In this document: positions 12,300-25,640 of the stretch, in pieces
Numbering within the stretch: position 1 is the stretch's first letter
How the letters are laid out: each line of letters begins with the position of its first letter
Assembly (NCBI GenBank): GCA_949752795.1
Contig: OX457074.1
Span: forward strand, 29,125,980-29,189,979
DNA length: 64,000 nucleotides
Direction of reading: 5' to 3'
Origin: Hyperoodon ampullatus
Taxonomy: Eukaryota > Chordata > Mammalia > Artiodactyla > Ziphiidae
Notes under the pieces: model-generated
What the model was told of the DNA's origin: nothing
The model's input: only the letters and a program-made list of their open reading frames with translations
Databases searched by the model: none
Translations under genes and position numbers: made by a program

Positions 12300-12620
12300 C
12301 AATGCCCTTCCCTCTACCTAAATATCCTTTCCCTCCTCTCTCCAGACCTCAATCCTGCTCAGCTCTAAATGAACGCTTCAAGGGCTATTTCCCTAAGAAT
12401 GCCTCTCTCAAAACCAAAATTACTTCCCCTAGAATGATCTGCCTCTTACTCATCCATCATTATCTTGGATTAAATACAACATGTAAGATGCTTATCTGAC
12501 TAGCACAACTATTTCATAAATAGGAGTTATGTTTTATATCATCTATGACATGACATGACAACCATTCAGCTCACTAAAACCATTCAATAAATACTCTAAT
12601 TGAATTTCCCAAAGACTTGA
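12300..12620 (+). mobile_element. L2-like LINE remnant
   Basis: Pyrimidine-rich text with 'ctcagctctaaatgaacgcttcaag' and 'cattcaataaatactct' resembles the 3' end of L2. The identification is tentative. The same sequence recurs in unit 2. Confidence 0.35.
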
Positions 12621-13546
12621 CCTAAAATAACCTAAATGCCAAGCATTCCGAGAACCGACCTGAACCAAATTCACTTCTCATTCGAATGCCAATGTCATAC
12701 ACAGGGATGTTGTATTGTCTTTAAATGTACTTGCCTTTATCCAAAATTAGAATCTCTGATGAATCTATGGGACACACAAGTAAAATATTCTGCAAAGTAA
12801 AAGATCTTTATTTATTGTACTGTGCTTAATATTCAGCCAGACCTGCATTTTTCTATAAAACTTATACAATTACTGAGTATGCACGAAGCATTAGAAGAGA
12901 GACTAAGTCTATTGAGAAGAAAACTGGAAGCGAAGGTCATCAATCATTTTCTACTTTGAATAATCTCTTTCATAAAGAGATAAATTCTCCTAAATTCCAG
13001 AATGAATGGAATTCAATACAGCAAAGTAAAATGCTTTAAATACATAAAATAAATACCTTGATGGACCTTCCACCATCTGTTTTAGTTATTTCAATTATTT
13101 AAAAAAAAACCTAATTTAAGAAAAGTTATATCAAGAGCTAAAATTGAGATTTTTTTCTCCATCTATTACTTTAATTTTCCTGACCCGTTTTTGAGAATTC
13201 TCAGCATTCTGGATCAATAATACCAAATAATTTCTTGAAGAGACTGAGATTCCCCCCTAGTCATTTAACACGCTTACTAATCAATAAAGATATGAAAAAA
13301 CAAAAAAAATATTTATGAAGCAAGCAAATTATATTAAAAGACTGACTTTGAGAAAAGGTGCTGCTTGCCAACAAAATTTTATTATTATAAAACATTTTCT
13401 GTCATTTGTATTTCTGCATTTTCCCTTCCAGATTATCTGTGTAGCCTTGTAAACACATCATAATCCAAAGCAGTTGAGCTTTATCAATAAAATGTAAATC
13501 AACGCAAGAGAGCCAACTGCATAATTAAAACAAAAGTGTACCGGGC

Positions 13547-13746
13547 TTCCCTGGTGGAGCAGTGGTTGAGAGCCTGCGTGCCGATGCAGGGGACACGGGT
13601 TCGTGCCCCGGTCCGGGAAGATCCCGCATGCCGCGGAGCAGCAAGGCCTGTGAGTCATGGCCACAGAGCCTGCGTGTTCGGAGCCTGTGTTCCACAACGG
13701 GAGAGGACACAACAGTGAGAGGTCCGCGTACTGAAAAAAAAAAATA
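13547..13746 (+). mobile_element. CHR-2-like SINE in unit 1
   Basis: 'gggcttccctggtggagcagtgg' through 'caacgggagaggacacaaca' and a poly-A tail. The copy at 17273 sits at the equivalent place in unit 2, so the insertion predates the duplication. Confidence 0.9.
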
Positions 13747-14033
13747 GCATAGCACCATCATCCCAAGCATATTACAAAGTAGCAAGCAGATTATAAAATA
13801 ATAGTCTACAAGCCTGCTTTTTTAAATATATATCTAAATGCATTGAATATCTTATATAAAAAGCCAAGAGATAGAGATGAAACAAAATATTAAAAGTAAA
13901 CATCTCCCTCCCCAAAACAGTAACTCCCTTCCAGTCATGAGGAGAACATCACACAAACCCAAGTTGAAGGACAGTCTATGAAATACGTGAACCAGGACTC
14001 CTCAAAATTGTCATTAAGAAAAGGAAAGTCTGG

Positions 14034-14450
14034 GACTTTCCTGGTGGTGCAGTGGTTAAGAATCCGTCTGCCAATGCAGGGGACACGGGTTCCAGCCGTG
14101 GTCCGGGAAGATCCCACATGCCGCAGAGCAACTAAGCCCGTACGTCACAACTACTGAGCCTGCGCTCTACAGCCCGCGAGCCACAACTACTGAGGCCACA
14201 CGCCGCAACTACTGAAGCCCGCACACTCTAGGGCCTGTGTGCCGCAACTACTGAGCCCAGGTGCTGCAATTACTGAAGCCCGCACACATAGAGCCCGTGC
14301 TCCGCAAAAAGAGAAGCCACCACAATCAGAAGTCCGCGCACCACAACAAAGAGTAGCCCCCACTTGCCACAACCAGAGAAAGACAGCGCGCAGCAACAAA
14401 GACCCAACACAGCCAAATATAAACAATAATAAAAATAAATAAATAAAGGC
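14034..14450 (+). mobile_element. CHR-1-like full-length SINE
   Basis: Head 'gggactttcctggtggtgcagtgg', B-box-like 'gggttccagccgtgg', long repeated 'ccacaactactgag' body and an 'aataaataaataa' tail. It spans the join between units 1 and 2. Confidence 0.9.
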
Positions 14451-14502
14451 ATCTTCACATAAAAACAAATAAGGAAATATATTTTTTTAAAAGAATAACT
14501 GT

Positions 14503-14790
14503 TGGGGCAGTGGTTAAGAATCCACCTGCCAGTGCAGGGGACATGGGTTTGAGCCCTGGTCCGGGAGGATCCCACATGCTGCAGAGCAATTAAGCCCGTG
14601 AGCCACAACTACTGATCCTGCACGTCTGGAGCCTGTGCTCCGCAACAAGAGGGGCCGCGGCAGTGAGAGGCCCATGAACCACAATGAGGAGTGGTCCCTG
14701 CTCACCGCAACTAGAGAAGGCCCTCGCACAGAAACGAAGACCGAACACAGCCAAAAATAAATAAAAAAATAAATAAAAATAAATACATTT
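14503..14790 (+). mobile_element. CHR-1-like SINE in unit 2
   Basis: Equivalent of the copy at 10779: 'gttggggcagtggttaag' through 'gaccgaacacagccaaaaata' and an A/T-rich tail. Confidence 0.85.
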
Positions 14791-17272
14791 GAAAGGAAAA
14801 CGTATACATTTCCCTTTCTGCAAATGTAGGTTTTCGAGGCAAGAGTAGAGCCTTAGAACGAATGTCTGCAAACAGAACAATCACTAGTCCACGAAGTACA
14901 AAATGTAGGATACTTTTGAAGAATCCCATCACAGCTAGATAATTGGTGCAATATCAAAAGTAAATACTGGAAGAAAAATGAAATCAATAGTGTACCACAG
15001 AGGTGGTAGGCAGACTGGCCTGGACTAAGACATGTTCAGTAATAGATAATAAGGGTGCTGATTTGTAAGCATCATTCTCGTCCCACTGTGGACTTCCTTC
15101 TGCGACAGTATAAGGATACCACCAGACCATCTTGAAATCAAGTCATTAAATGTACTTTTATATTTTTAAAAATCAATGATTGTCCTTAAATTAACATTTC
15201 TTATTAGTTTAGTGATGGTCCTCTATTACTTCTAAAACATTAAATCTTATTTGATTAGAGACAGACTTCAAAAAATAAAAATAAACTGTGATCAAATAGC
15301 AGGAACAAACAGTAGTAACTAAAATTTCTTCAATCTAAACTGAAGATGATTTCTGTATCTCTGTCTTTTACATTTGTCTCCATTAGGGGAAAAAATTATG
15401 TAATCATAATTAACATGGCTGGAATGAATCAGACTGCATTTGTGAAAGCTTCAGAAGACCAATGAGCTGTGCTAAACAGTACCACTATCCACCTGAGCAG
15501 AAATTACTCTCCATAAGTTTCTTTACATAACGAACAAAACAAAAATTTAAACAAAAGAAGAATTACTAGAAAAAATTAGAGATTCAATTTTTAATTCAGG
15601 AATTTGCCTTTAGTCAGTAATGTGCCTCATACATTATTATTTTCCCTGTGAAAACCCAATTATTATCCTGAAAACAAGACCACTTTAGAAAGCAAATGCA
15701 TTGTGACAAAAGAAAGAAAAGGCAGATTGATACATTATTAAAATAACTCACACGCCATACCCTGAGGAGTAAGGAAGCCATGGCAGAGCAGGCCCCCTTC
15801 TCCTCCGTGGACAGCACAGCTGTGGGGAAGACACTGCAGCTAGCAGAAACGTGTCACACTTCCTCAGGGAGGAAGCAAGTTACAGACCACTCTAGAGAGG
15901 GCGCCCATAAACTGACGGCCACGCTCATTACCCAACGTCCAGGCCACCCACAGGCTGACTGCAACCCAACTTTCCCACCATTCCCACACAGGCCCCAGGA
16001 ACCGTCAGGCCTCTGAGGCTCTGCCAATGCCCTTCCCTCTACCTAAATATCCTTTCCCTCCTCTCTCCAGACCTCAATCCTGCTCAGCTCTAAATGAACA
16101 CTCCAAGGCCTATTTCCCTAAGAATGCCTCTCTCAAAACCAAAATTACTTCCCCTAGAATGATCTGCTTCTTACTCATCCATCATTATCTTGGATTAAAT
16201 ACAACATGTAAGATGCCTTATCTGACCAACACAACTATTTTAGAAATAAGAGTCATGTTTTATACCATCTATGACATGACATGAAAACCATTCAGCTCAC
16301 TAAAACCATTCAATAAATACTCTAATTGAATTTCCGCAAGAGTTGACCTAAAATAACCTAAATGCCAAGCATTCCAAGAACCGTCCTGAACCAAATTCAC
16401 TTCTCATTCGAATGCCAATGTCATAGAGAGGGATGTTGTATTGTCTTTCAATGTACTTGCCTTTATCCAAAATTAGAATCTCTGATGAATCTATGGGACA
16501 CACGTGGAAAATATTCTGCAAAGTAAAAAAGCTTTATTTATTGTACTGTGCTTAATATTCAGCCAGACCTGCATTTTTCTCTAAAACTTATACAATTACT
16601 GAGTATGCAAGAAGCATTAGAAGAGAGACTAAGTCTATTGAGAAGAAAACTGGAAGCGAAGGTCATCAATCATTTTCTACTTTGAATAATCACTTTCATA
16701 AAGAGATAAATTCTCCTAAATTCCAGAATGAATGGAATTCAATACAGAAAAGTAAAATGCTTTAAATACATAAAATACATATCTTGATGGACCTTCCACC
16801 ATCTGTTTTAGTAACTTAAATTATAAAAAAATCTGTAAATTCAAGAAATGTTATATCAACAGCTAAAATTGAGATTTTTTTCCATCTATTAGTTTGATTT
16901 TCCTGACACATTTGTGAAAATTGTCAGCATTCTGGATCAATAATTCCAAATTATTTCTTGAAGAGAGTGAGATTCCTCCCTAGTCATTTAACATGCTTAC
17001 TAATCAATAACGATATGAAAAAACAAAAAAAAAACCATATTTATGAAGCAAGCAAATTATATTAAAAGACTGACTTTGAGAAAAAGTTACTGCTTGCCAA
17101 CAAAATTTTATTATTATAAAACATTTTCTGTCATTTGTATTTCTTAATTTTCCCTTCCAGATTATCTGTGTAGCCTTGTAAACACAGCATAATCCAAAGC
17201 AGTTGAGCTTTATCAATAAAATGTAAATCAACGCAAGAGAGCCAACTGCATAATTAAAACAAAAGTGTACCG

Positions 17273-17475
17273 GGCTTCCCTGGTGGAGCAGTGGTTGAGA
17301 GCCTGCCTGCCGATGCAGGGGATATGGGTTCGTGCCCCGGTCTGGGAAGATCCCACATGCTGCGGAGCGGCTAGGCCTGTGGAACATGGCCACTGACCCT
17401 GCGCGTCCAGAGCCAGTGCTCCGCAACGGGAGAGGCCACAACAGTGAGAGGACCACGTACTGAAAATAAATAAAG
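17273..17475 (+). mobile_element. CHR-2-like SINE in unit 2
   Basis: Equivalent of the copy at 13547, with the same flanks and a tail of 'gaaaataaataaag' type. Confidence 0.9.
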
Positions 17476-17761
17476 TATACCACCATCATCCCAAGCAGAT
17501 TACAAAATAGCAAGCAGATTACAAAATAATAGTCTACAAGCCTGCTTTTTTAAATATATATCTAAATGCATTGAATATCTTATATAACAAGCCAAGAGAT
17601 AGAGATGAAACAAAATATTAAAAGTAAACATCTCCCTCCCCAAAACACTAACTGCCTTCCAGTCATGAGGAGAACATCACACAAACCCAAGTTGAAGGAC
17701 AGTCTATGAAATACGTGAACCAGGACTCCTCAAAATTGTCATTAAGAAAAGGAAAGTCTGG

Positions 17762-18175
17762 GACTTTCCTGGTGGTGCAGTGGTTAAGAATCCGTCTGCC
17801 AATGCAGGGGACACGGGTTCCAGCCCTGGTCCGGGAAGATCCCACATGCCGCAGAGCAACTAAGCCCGTACGTCACAACTACTTAGCCTGCGCTCTACAG
17901 CCCGCGAGCCACAACTACTGAGGCCAAACGCCGCAACTACTGAAGCCCGCACACTCTAGGGCCTGTGTGCCGCAACTCCTGAGCCCAGGTGCTGCAATTA
18001 CTGAAGCCCACACACTTAGAGACCGTGCTCCACAACAAGAGAAACCACAACAACCAGCAGTCCACGCACCACAACAAAGAGTAGCCCCCACTTTCCACAA
18101 CCAGAGAAAGACAGCGCGCAGCAACAAAGACCCAACACAGCCAAATATAAACAATAATAAAAATAAATAAATAAA
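17762..18175 (+). mobile_element. CHR-1-like full-length SINE, third position
   Basis: Near-copy of 14034-14450, including the preceding unique flank. It begins the partial third repeat. Confidence 0.9.
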
Positions 18176-18520
18176 GGCATCATCACATAAAAACAAATGA
18201 GGAAATTATTTTTTTAAAAAAGAATAACTGGTAGGGCAGTGGTTAAGAATCCGCTTGCCAGTGCAGGGGACACAGGTTTGAGCCCTGCTCTGGGAAGATC
18301 CCACATGCTGCAGAGCAACTAAGCCCGTGCGCCACAACAGCTGAAGCCCGCACGCCTAGAGCCTGTGCTCCACAACAAGGGAAGCAACCATAGTGAGAAG
18401 CAAGTGCACCGCAATGAAGAGTAGCCCCTCCTCGCCGCAACTAGAGAAAGCCTGCACACAGCAATGAAGATCCAATGCATCCAAAAATAAATAAATTAAA
18501 TTAATTAATTTAAAGAAAGA
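17915..18520. repeat. Partial third copy of the tandem unit (SINE pair only)
   Basis: Homology to the unit starts continue through the first SINE, the short spacer 'aaacaaatgaggaaat' and the second SINE. It then stops at that SINE's A-rich tail, where the sequence becomes unique. The array therefore holds two full units plus a SINE-only remnant. Confidence 0.8.
18228..18520 (+). mobile_element. CHR-1-like SINE at right edge of the array
   Basis: 'ggtagggcagtggttaag' through 'gatccaatgcatccaaaaat' and an 'aaataaattaaattaatt' tail. Confidence 0.85.
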
Positions 18521-19565
18521 AACTAAAGAGTCAAAAACAAACGAAACAAATAAAATACACTTTGGGAAGATATAGGAAAAATTATTCATGGACTTGATAT
18601 CTGATAGTGTAACTATTAGTGTTACTGAATTATCTTCTTAGGTGTGAGAATGGTATTATGTTTATGAAGAACTATGTCCTCATTCTTAGGAGACACATGA
18701 TGAATTAGGAACGAAATGCCATCTAAGATGTCTGCCACTTACTTTTAGCTGGCTCAGGAAAAAAAAATTCTATCTATTTGACAGAGAAAGACATACAAGG
18801 CAAATTATGACATAACACTAACAACTAGGTATTGATTATACTATTCTTACAACTTTGCTGTAGGCGTATAGGTTCTCATAATATAAATTAAACTAACAGT
18901 TTTCTTTAACTTAAAAAAGATTCAAAACCCAAACTAATCCAGAAGTTATAATCTTCTCATAAATATAAAATATATTTTATTTTATGCTGCTTAACTCATC
19001 TCCTCCAAATTTAAAAAAAAAATTGAAAAGGGATGACTTATTTTACATAGTAAGGAATTATAGCTAACATCCAGGAGTAATATTTAGGTTTCCTTCAAAT
19101 TGATATTGAATACAGTCTTTTAATCATCTGAGCAGTTTATACAGATCTTGGGCTCATTAACTGCTAACTTACCTAGTTTTATTTAAATAAGAATGTTTAT
19201 TTGAATACAATTAACTTATCCCTTAAAGAAGCTGGAAAGAAGATTAAATAACCCAGAAGACACAGTTGGAAACTGTAAAGAAGTATAAGAAAGAGAGTCA
19301 CTGGCAGAAGAGAAGAGCAGATCTCTTGCAAAGCTGCATTCCATGTACCCTGCCTGGGTCAGACATAGTTCATCTTGAGCCGAAGATCCAGTGGAGACCC
19401 ATCTGCCCAAAATGCCTTTCTCCAACTGAGAAAGAAGTGAAAATGCTAAGACATACGAGAACACTCGTTGCTGTCTACAGCCAATTGAATTGGAAATCTT
19501 TAATACCATTTCCAGTCCTGAAATTCTATTATTCTACATAAAACACCTTTAAAAACAAGTATATA
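18521..19565. other. No gene recognised
   Basis: AT-rich DNA with short open frames on both strands only, including an overlapping pair near 19.2-19.5 kb with no domain. Confidence 0.35.
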
Positions 19566-20318
19566 TTATCATTTCACACCCATTAGGATGGCTACTATAA
19601 AAAAAATAGAAAATAACTGTTTGAGAGGGTGTGGAGAAATTGGAACCCTTTTACATTTCTGGTGGACATCAAACGGTGCTACTGCTATGGAATACAATAT
19701 GGGGATTCCTCAAAAAATTAAACACAGAATTACAAAAGGATCTACCAATTCCACTTCTGGGTATTTCCCGAAAGAACTGAAAGTAGGGACCTGAACAGAT
19801 GTGTATACACCCAAGTTCACAGCAACATTATTCACAACAGCCAAAAGGTGGAAGCAACCTGAGTGTCTATCAAAAACTGGATGGATTTTTAGAAATGTGG
19901 TATTTACATACAATGGCATAGTATTTAGCCTTAAAAAGGAAGAAAATGCTGCCACAGGCTACAATATGGATGAACCCTGAAGACATGCTAAGTGAAATTA
20001 GCCAGTCACAAAAAGACAAATATTGTATCAGTGCACTTATATGAGGTACCTATGGTATGAATGGACCCTATTCAAATTCTTAGAAACAGAAAGTAGAATG
20101 ATGTTTACCAGGTGCTTGAGGGAGAGGGGGATGGAGGGTTAGTGTTTAATGAGAACAGATTTCAATCAGGGAAGATGATGGAGTTCTGGAGATGGATGGT
20201 GGTGATGGTTGTACAACAATGTGAATGCACTTAATGACACTGAATTGTATGCTAAAATGATGAAAATGGTAAATTTTATGTTATGTATATTTTAACAATA
20301 TTCAAAAAAAAAACCCAC
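19566..20318 (+). mobile_element. Old L1 3' end (ORF2 C-terminus and 3' UTR)
   Basis: It includes 'cacacccattaggatggcta', 'gtgtggagaaattgg', 'attccacttctgggtat', 'gccaaaaggtggaagcaac' and 'tggatgaaccctgaagacat', the standard order of an ancient L1M 3' end. The frame is broken. Confidence 0.85.
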
Positions 20319-21074
20319 AGGTATGCAAGCCATAATACCCTCCTAACCCTCCTTAAAAGGAGTGAGGCCCTATCCTAATCCTGATGCAAACTTAAGGAAT
20401 CCTCACTGCCCATTTCCCCATCTTCCCTGCCCAGGAAGGAGAACCACGAGCTGGCAGGGCAGAGCCAGAGCCAGAGGCGAGAAATTGGTCCTGACATTAG
20501 TCCCACTGAAGAAACTCAGAAGAGCCACAACAGAGGGTAAGGCCCAAGAAGACGGACAGAGGCAGGCTAGGGAAGAGAAGGCAAAGGCAGAAGGAAGGAA
20601 ATCCCTGAGAACATGGGCAGCTGATGTGACTGGGAAGGGACACCACAGCTGTGAGGAAAAGGAGGATCAGACAACAGGGGAAATCAGAGAAGGGAACTGC
20701 CCCAAGGTAAGGAAAGAGAGTGGTAGGAGAAAAAAGAAGAATTGTAAGCAAGAAGGAGATTCATTCAAGAAGAGACTCTTCCCAAGTACCAGCAGGAAAA
20801 TGACTTCGTTCCACTGAGGTGGCCATTTTTATCTAAAGGAACCAAGAAAGTTGGTGAAGCCTATAAAAAGTTAGGAAGAAACATTCTTTTCTATGTAAGA
20901 ATATTAATATACCCCCATCCACAGAGAACTATGTACTGCCATTTTTTTTCATTTGTTTTTGTCCTTTTTTTCTCCCACAAGAAGAGAACACTTACTTGTT
21001 TCGGAATAATTTCAATCAGGGCCTACCTTTTTTATTTGTACCAAACACTAGTACACCATGAATGAGCTAAAGCG
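20319..21074. other. No gene recognised
   Basis: A purine-rich segment at about 20440-20790 gives a lysine- and glutamate-rich open frame of 151 codons (20362-20817). The composition explains the frame, and I see no domain or splice context, so I do not call a gene. Confidence 0.35.
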
Positions 21075-21310
21075 TTTTAATGGCACAGGGGTAAGAGTAT
21101 AGGCTTGAAGCCAGCTCTGCCTGAATCTGAATCCTGGCATTGTGACCTGAGGCAATCTGCTTAAAAATCTGCTTTGATTTCCAAATCTGCAAAATGGGAA
21201 TCATAACAGTGCTACACTTCAAGGCATTACTGCAAGAATTAAATAGGGTAAAATATGAAAGCACTCAAAACAGTGCATGGCCCACACTAATAACTATTAA
21301 GGTATTAGCT
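21075..21310 (+). mobile_element. MIR SINE
   Basis: 'ggggtaagagtataggcttgaagcc', 'gaatcctggcattgtgacc' and 'ctgcaaaatgggaatcataa' follow MIR in order. Confidence 0.75.
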
Positions 21311-22189
21311 TCCTATTATACTCCAGACCTAGAACATGGGTTCCAGGAGAGCTGAGATTTTGTCTGTTGTGTTCCCTGTTGAAGCCTCAGGTACCTCACA
21401 TAATTCTTTGTTGAATAATAAAAATGTATTGAATGCCAGCAACACAGAAGCCCAAAGGAATAGCACTACCTTTCTGTTATTACCAACAACTAAAATCTGC
21501 ATAACACTTCAGGCTCACAGTTCACACAGCATTTTCTACACCTTATCTCAGGTAATTCTGTGACACTGCCATTATTACCTCCGTCTCACAGACAAACGAA
21601 GGCTCAGAAGACATAAGTGATTTGCCCAGGAATTCTGGCAATTAATGCTACTTCTGTTCACTCTACACCCCCACCCAGAAAGCTCAGAACATACCCTACT
21701 GAACTGTTCAATTCTCCTTAACTACAGATACCCAGAGTTCAAGTTCACCAAAACACTTTATCCAATTTGCTTCAATAGAATTGATGGAGAGGGAGGAAAC
21801 AGATGAAACAACATTACTAACTATTAAACTTGAACAACGGGTACAGTGGGATTGATTATACCCTTTCCACTTCTATACATCTGAAATTTTCCATAATAAA
21901 AAAATGTAATTAAAAAATAAACTCTTCACTCCCAACATAAGCTCTGCCACTTCCAACTTCCTATTGAGCACACCTGGGTGCGAGGAAAACACCACAGCAG
22001 AGAAGTTTCTCAGTCTTAGGCACTGAAGAGAGTGCTGGACTGGAATCATGAAGCTTCAGTCTTCACTCTGCTTTATCTAACTGTGAGACCTCACTGGTCC
22101 CTCAAGCTCCTCTGGGCCCCGAACTTCCTCATCTGTTCCTTCCAGGGTTAAGATTCTGATTGCACCTTTCTACTAGTTCCTTAAACTCA

Positions 22190-22965
22190 ACACACAAAAC
22201 CAAAATCGTCTTTTCTCTATTCTAAACCCCTAAGACCTGCTCTTCCTCCTGACTTCTGTATTCCTGCTGTCCCATTCTGCCAGCCATCCAACCACAAATA
22301 CCTCAGCATCATCTCTGACTTAAGACACACAACTGACTGTTCCTTCCCCTCCTACCTAATCAGTCACCACATCTCTCTGCTCAACCTCCAAAGTATCTCT
22401 TGACTCCACCACCTCCTTTCATTCCCAAGCACACTAACTCAGGCACTCATCATCCCTCACCTGGAGGAGTACCATGAACTCGACTGAAAACCCTGTCTCT
22501 AGTTTCTCCTCACTGACCATCCATCATATGCATTCTCCAAAACCCAGTCATGACCTCTCAACAGCCTCACTGTCCACTATGTTTTTTCATGTAACCCAGG
22601 GTCCGGGTAATTTGGATACTCAGTTTCCGGACATCCACCTCATTTCCAACACCACCCCTCAGCCTTTGCTCAAGCTACCCTTCCCTCCAGAATGCCCTCT
22701 TCTTGCCCTGGCGCCTCAATTTCACAGTGGTGCAATTTAAATGCCACCTCCTCAGTTGAAGTGTTCCCTTACATCCCCAAGGGCGCAGTATCACTCCCTC
22801 CACTGAACCCCTAAGCACCTTGTCTGAACCCCTCTTACAGCGCCCTTCAAATTCCTATTAGTCCTTTCTTGTTTTGGTGCCCCTACTCTCTCTACTAGAT
22901 GATTCGCTCCTTGTCAGAGGAAATGATGCTTTATTCATCTTTGTATCCTTCAGAACAGAGTTTCT
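22190..22965 (+). mobile_element. L2 LINE remnant
   Basis: Long C/T-rich stretch with 'caaccacaaatacctcagc', 'cactccctccactgaacccc', 'ctactagatgattcgctccttg' and 'ttcatctttgtatcctt'. This is the layout of an L2 3' region. No open frame is useful. Confidence 0.55.
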
Positions 22966-23939
22966 CAAAGACTGTGCCATGGCACTGTGGTATGCCCTGA
23001 ATCAGCTAAAGAGGTTCTAGTCACTCATCCCCTCAGCCCTCCACAAAGAGACGTCAGCAGCCAAAGTCCCACAAGTCAAGCCTCAAGCAGCCTCAAGCAG
23101 CCTCCTCCTTCAGCCAAGTATACGCCATGATGACTTGAGAAGCACTAAGAGGACGCAACACGTGGTACACAACGGATGCGCACTAAACATGTGCTGAGCT
23201 GAACCTTGGAATAACTCACCCGTTCCCCTTCAACCACTATGTTCTCAAGAAAACTTACCATCCAGACTAGACTCTCTGAACATTCTCCCCGAACATGTTC
23301 TGATCATCTTTTTAATAATCACCTGTTTATTAGCTGGTTATACTTGTCTTACCATCCAAAGCCCACATCGATAGTTTACTGATTAAAATAGCAAAGGATA
23401 TGAACAAACAATTCACCATGAAGAGACTCAAAGAGAAAAATTCAACATTATACAACAAAGAAGTACAAATGCCACTTTACACTATTAAGTAAGCAAAATC
23501 ATTTAAGGAAAAAATGTATTTATATCCAGTTATGGTGAAACAGGTACATCTGTATATCTGTTCGTAGTACAAACTGGTATAACATTCTTGAAAAACAGTA
23601 TGGCGATATATATCAAAAGCCATAAACACATTCATACCATTTAACACAATAATGCATTCAAAAATTTATCCTAGAGATATAATTAGCCAGAAAAAAATAC
23701 AATAATAACTACAATAATGAAGATTGAAGTATTAACTGAAAACCAGCCAGCAACATAAATATTTAACATAAAAAGATTTAAGTAAATTATTGATGGCATG
23801 ACTTGATGAAATATTTTCCAGCCTCTCAAAGTGTAATCATGTCAATTAAAATTGTGACAACTATAACATGGAAATGTTTCATAATCAAATAAGTAGAAAA
23901 AATTCAAATTATATGCATTATAATTAAAAATTAGTACAA
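22966..23939. other. No gene recognised
   Basis: Mixed, then AT-rich DNA. Text at 23400-23700 ('gcaaaggatatgaacaaacaattc', 'ctggtataacattcttg') suggests a very degraded L1 3' fragment on the plus strand. Confidence 0.4.
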
Positions 23940-23944
23940 TAATA

Positions 23945-23946
23945 TA

Positions 23947-23981
<35 letters not shown>

Positions 23982-23990
23982 GTATATATT
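23945..23990. repeat. (TG)n(TA)n microsatellite
   Basis: About ten TG units are followed by about eight TA units. This is a simple repeat, likely polymorphic. Confidence 0.95.
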
Positions 23991-25479
23991 TAACAGAATG
24001 ACAAAAAGAAAATCAACTGTTTTAGGGGTAGTAGCCCAAATATTTAACAATTTACTTAATAGCAATGCTTAAATTATTTTATAATTTAACAGAGAAAGTT
24101 CTACCATATTGAGGAAACTTAGGGGTCCCAGGATGCAAACTCGATATCGTCTCAGGAAGAGGTCCACACCTCTCTTTTACTGCTCACTTTGGCCTTAACT
24201 CAGAACGCTCATGTACTTCTTATCACAATGACCTATGACAACCCAGATCCCAGCTTTCCAAGGACCGAGAAACCAGCTCAACTAGCCTTCTGATCATCCC
24301 CATGAACCTGTGGGGGATGAATCGTGCAAACTTCCCTAACTCAAGAAACAAAGAACCCCTACAACAATGTTTTACTTTAGCAATCAATAAGTAGCCAAGC
24401 CTAAGTTTAATTATAAACCCTAAAAGTATATAGCATTGTCTCATTATAGTCTCTGGGACTAGCATTAACAATATATCAAAAAATAATTTTAGCACTGATG
24501 CCCCACAAGGACAATATTAAAACTGTCTTCTAATTGTTTTTTCTGTAGTATTACCATTTTCTTAGTTTAATACTGAATGGCCAAGATACTATAATGGACC
24601 AAGAAGATTAATTACTGTGAAATAATAAATACTCAAGACTAAAATAACACTCTTAGGGCATTTCCGCGGTAAACAAATAATCTAAAGGACTAATACAACC
24701 ATTAGGAAAAACGTTTAACCTTCTGTTTCCATTGTAATGTTCCTGGTATCCAGATCCTCAAAAATGCAGATATATAGTCATTCATGACAATACACACATA
24801 GTACATAACAGGAAAACAAACAATTTAATACTTAACCCGTTCATCAGAGCACTGGGTGATCAACACTCAAGAATGTTGACACAAAAACTGAAGGACCTCT
24901 GAAGATCCAATCATATGCAGATAGGTTGAATCCCTGTGCAGTTACTCATTCAAAACAGAAGTGGAAGATTAACCTACCCTCACTTCTCTTCAAACAAACT
25001 GACAAAGCATCAGGCAGTCTGTTTGGAGTAGGTTCACCATCATCCAGTCGGCTCCAGAAGTAACCAATTCAGCCAGGTCACCACTGCTGCACCAGGGCCC
25101 TACTTCCTCCACCTTGTCCCACCTCATCTTGCTGACCAGACACCCTCCTCTAGATTAAGTCCCTTTTGTCTTTTCCTCAGGCATTACCAAGTCCTTGCTG
25201 CTTTGTAAATAAGGCTCTCCCAGACCTTACTCACCTGCAGTTCACTGCACTGGGTATCACACAAAGAGCCCATCAGAGCTCTTTATAATTTCTGAAAGAG
25301 AGAGGAGGAACCTTTTAATACATACTAGAGAACACCACTGCTGATGTATCAGTTCTGAAGCATTTGTATCCAGTGGTCACAGCGTATGGTCCTTTGCTCC
25401 AAAGTACTGCAGTAAAATGTAGCATAACCAGCCAGGACCAAGAGTCCTGAGATAAGGGTCCAGAGATAAAAGTTTGCTT
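23991..25479. other. No gene recognised
   Basis: A 90-codon minus-strand frame lies at 24223-24495 within what looks like an interspersed repeat ('caaggaccgagaaaccagc'). I could not assign it to a gene or to a named repeat. Confidence 0.3.
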
Positions 25480-25640
25480 TAATGTTGCTACTAATCAGCT
25501 GTGTGACCTTGGGAAAGTCACTTGACTTCTCCAGGCCTCAATTTCCTCATCTGGACAATAAGACAGACTAGATAGAAGCTATAGTAAGTATACTGTGCAT
25601 CTCATCATAAAATTCCACAGATGATAATTACCAACATTAC
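25480..25640 (+). mobile_element. MIR SINE core
   Basis: 'agctgtgtgaccttgggaaagtcacttgac' followed by 'ctcaatttcctcatctgg' is the conserved MIR core. Confidence 0.7.

Larger units (their letters stand above)
10466..14186. repeat. Tandem duplication unit 1 (about 3.72 kb)
   Basis: This unit and the next (14187-17914) are homologous along their length with an offset of about 3,721-3,728 bp. The order is CHR SINE, spacer, second CHR SINE, about 2.5 kb of unique DNA, CHR-2 SINE, about 290 bp of unique DNA and the start of the next SINE. Point differences and small indels are scattered through the copies, so the duplication is not brand new. An open frame at 12052-12291 recurs at 15780-16016 but has no recognisable domain; I treat it as noncoding. 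Confidence 0.85.
14187..17914. repeat. Tandem duplication unit 2 (about 3.73 kb)
   Basis: Second copy of the unit described for 10466-14186. The unique cores (11063-13546 and about 14796-17272) align collinearly, with frequent substitutions and a few short indels, for example near 12210/15935. Both copies hold the CHR-2 SINE at the same point. No gene was recognised in either. Confidence 0.85.

Noticed and set aside
10466..18520. CRISPR-like or satellite array
   Set aside because: The spacing is kilobases and is explained by a segmental tandem duplication with SINEs.
20362..20817. Lys/Glu-rich frame of 151 codons
   Set aside because: The stretch is purine-rich, which removes stops by composition; no splice context or known family.
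24223..24495. 90-codon minus-strand frame
   Set aside because: No recognisable domain, no splice context, and surroundings look like an interspersed repeat.
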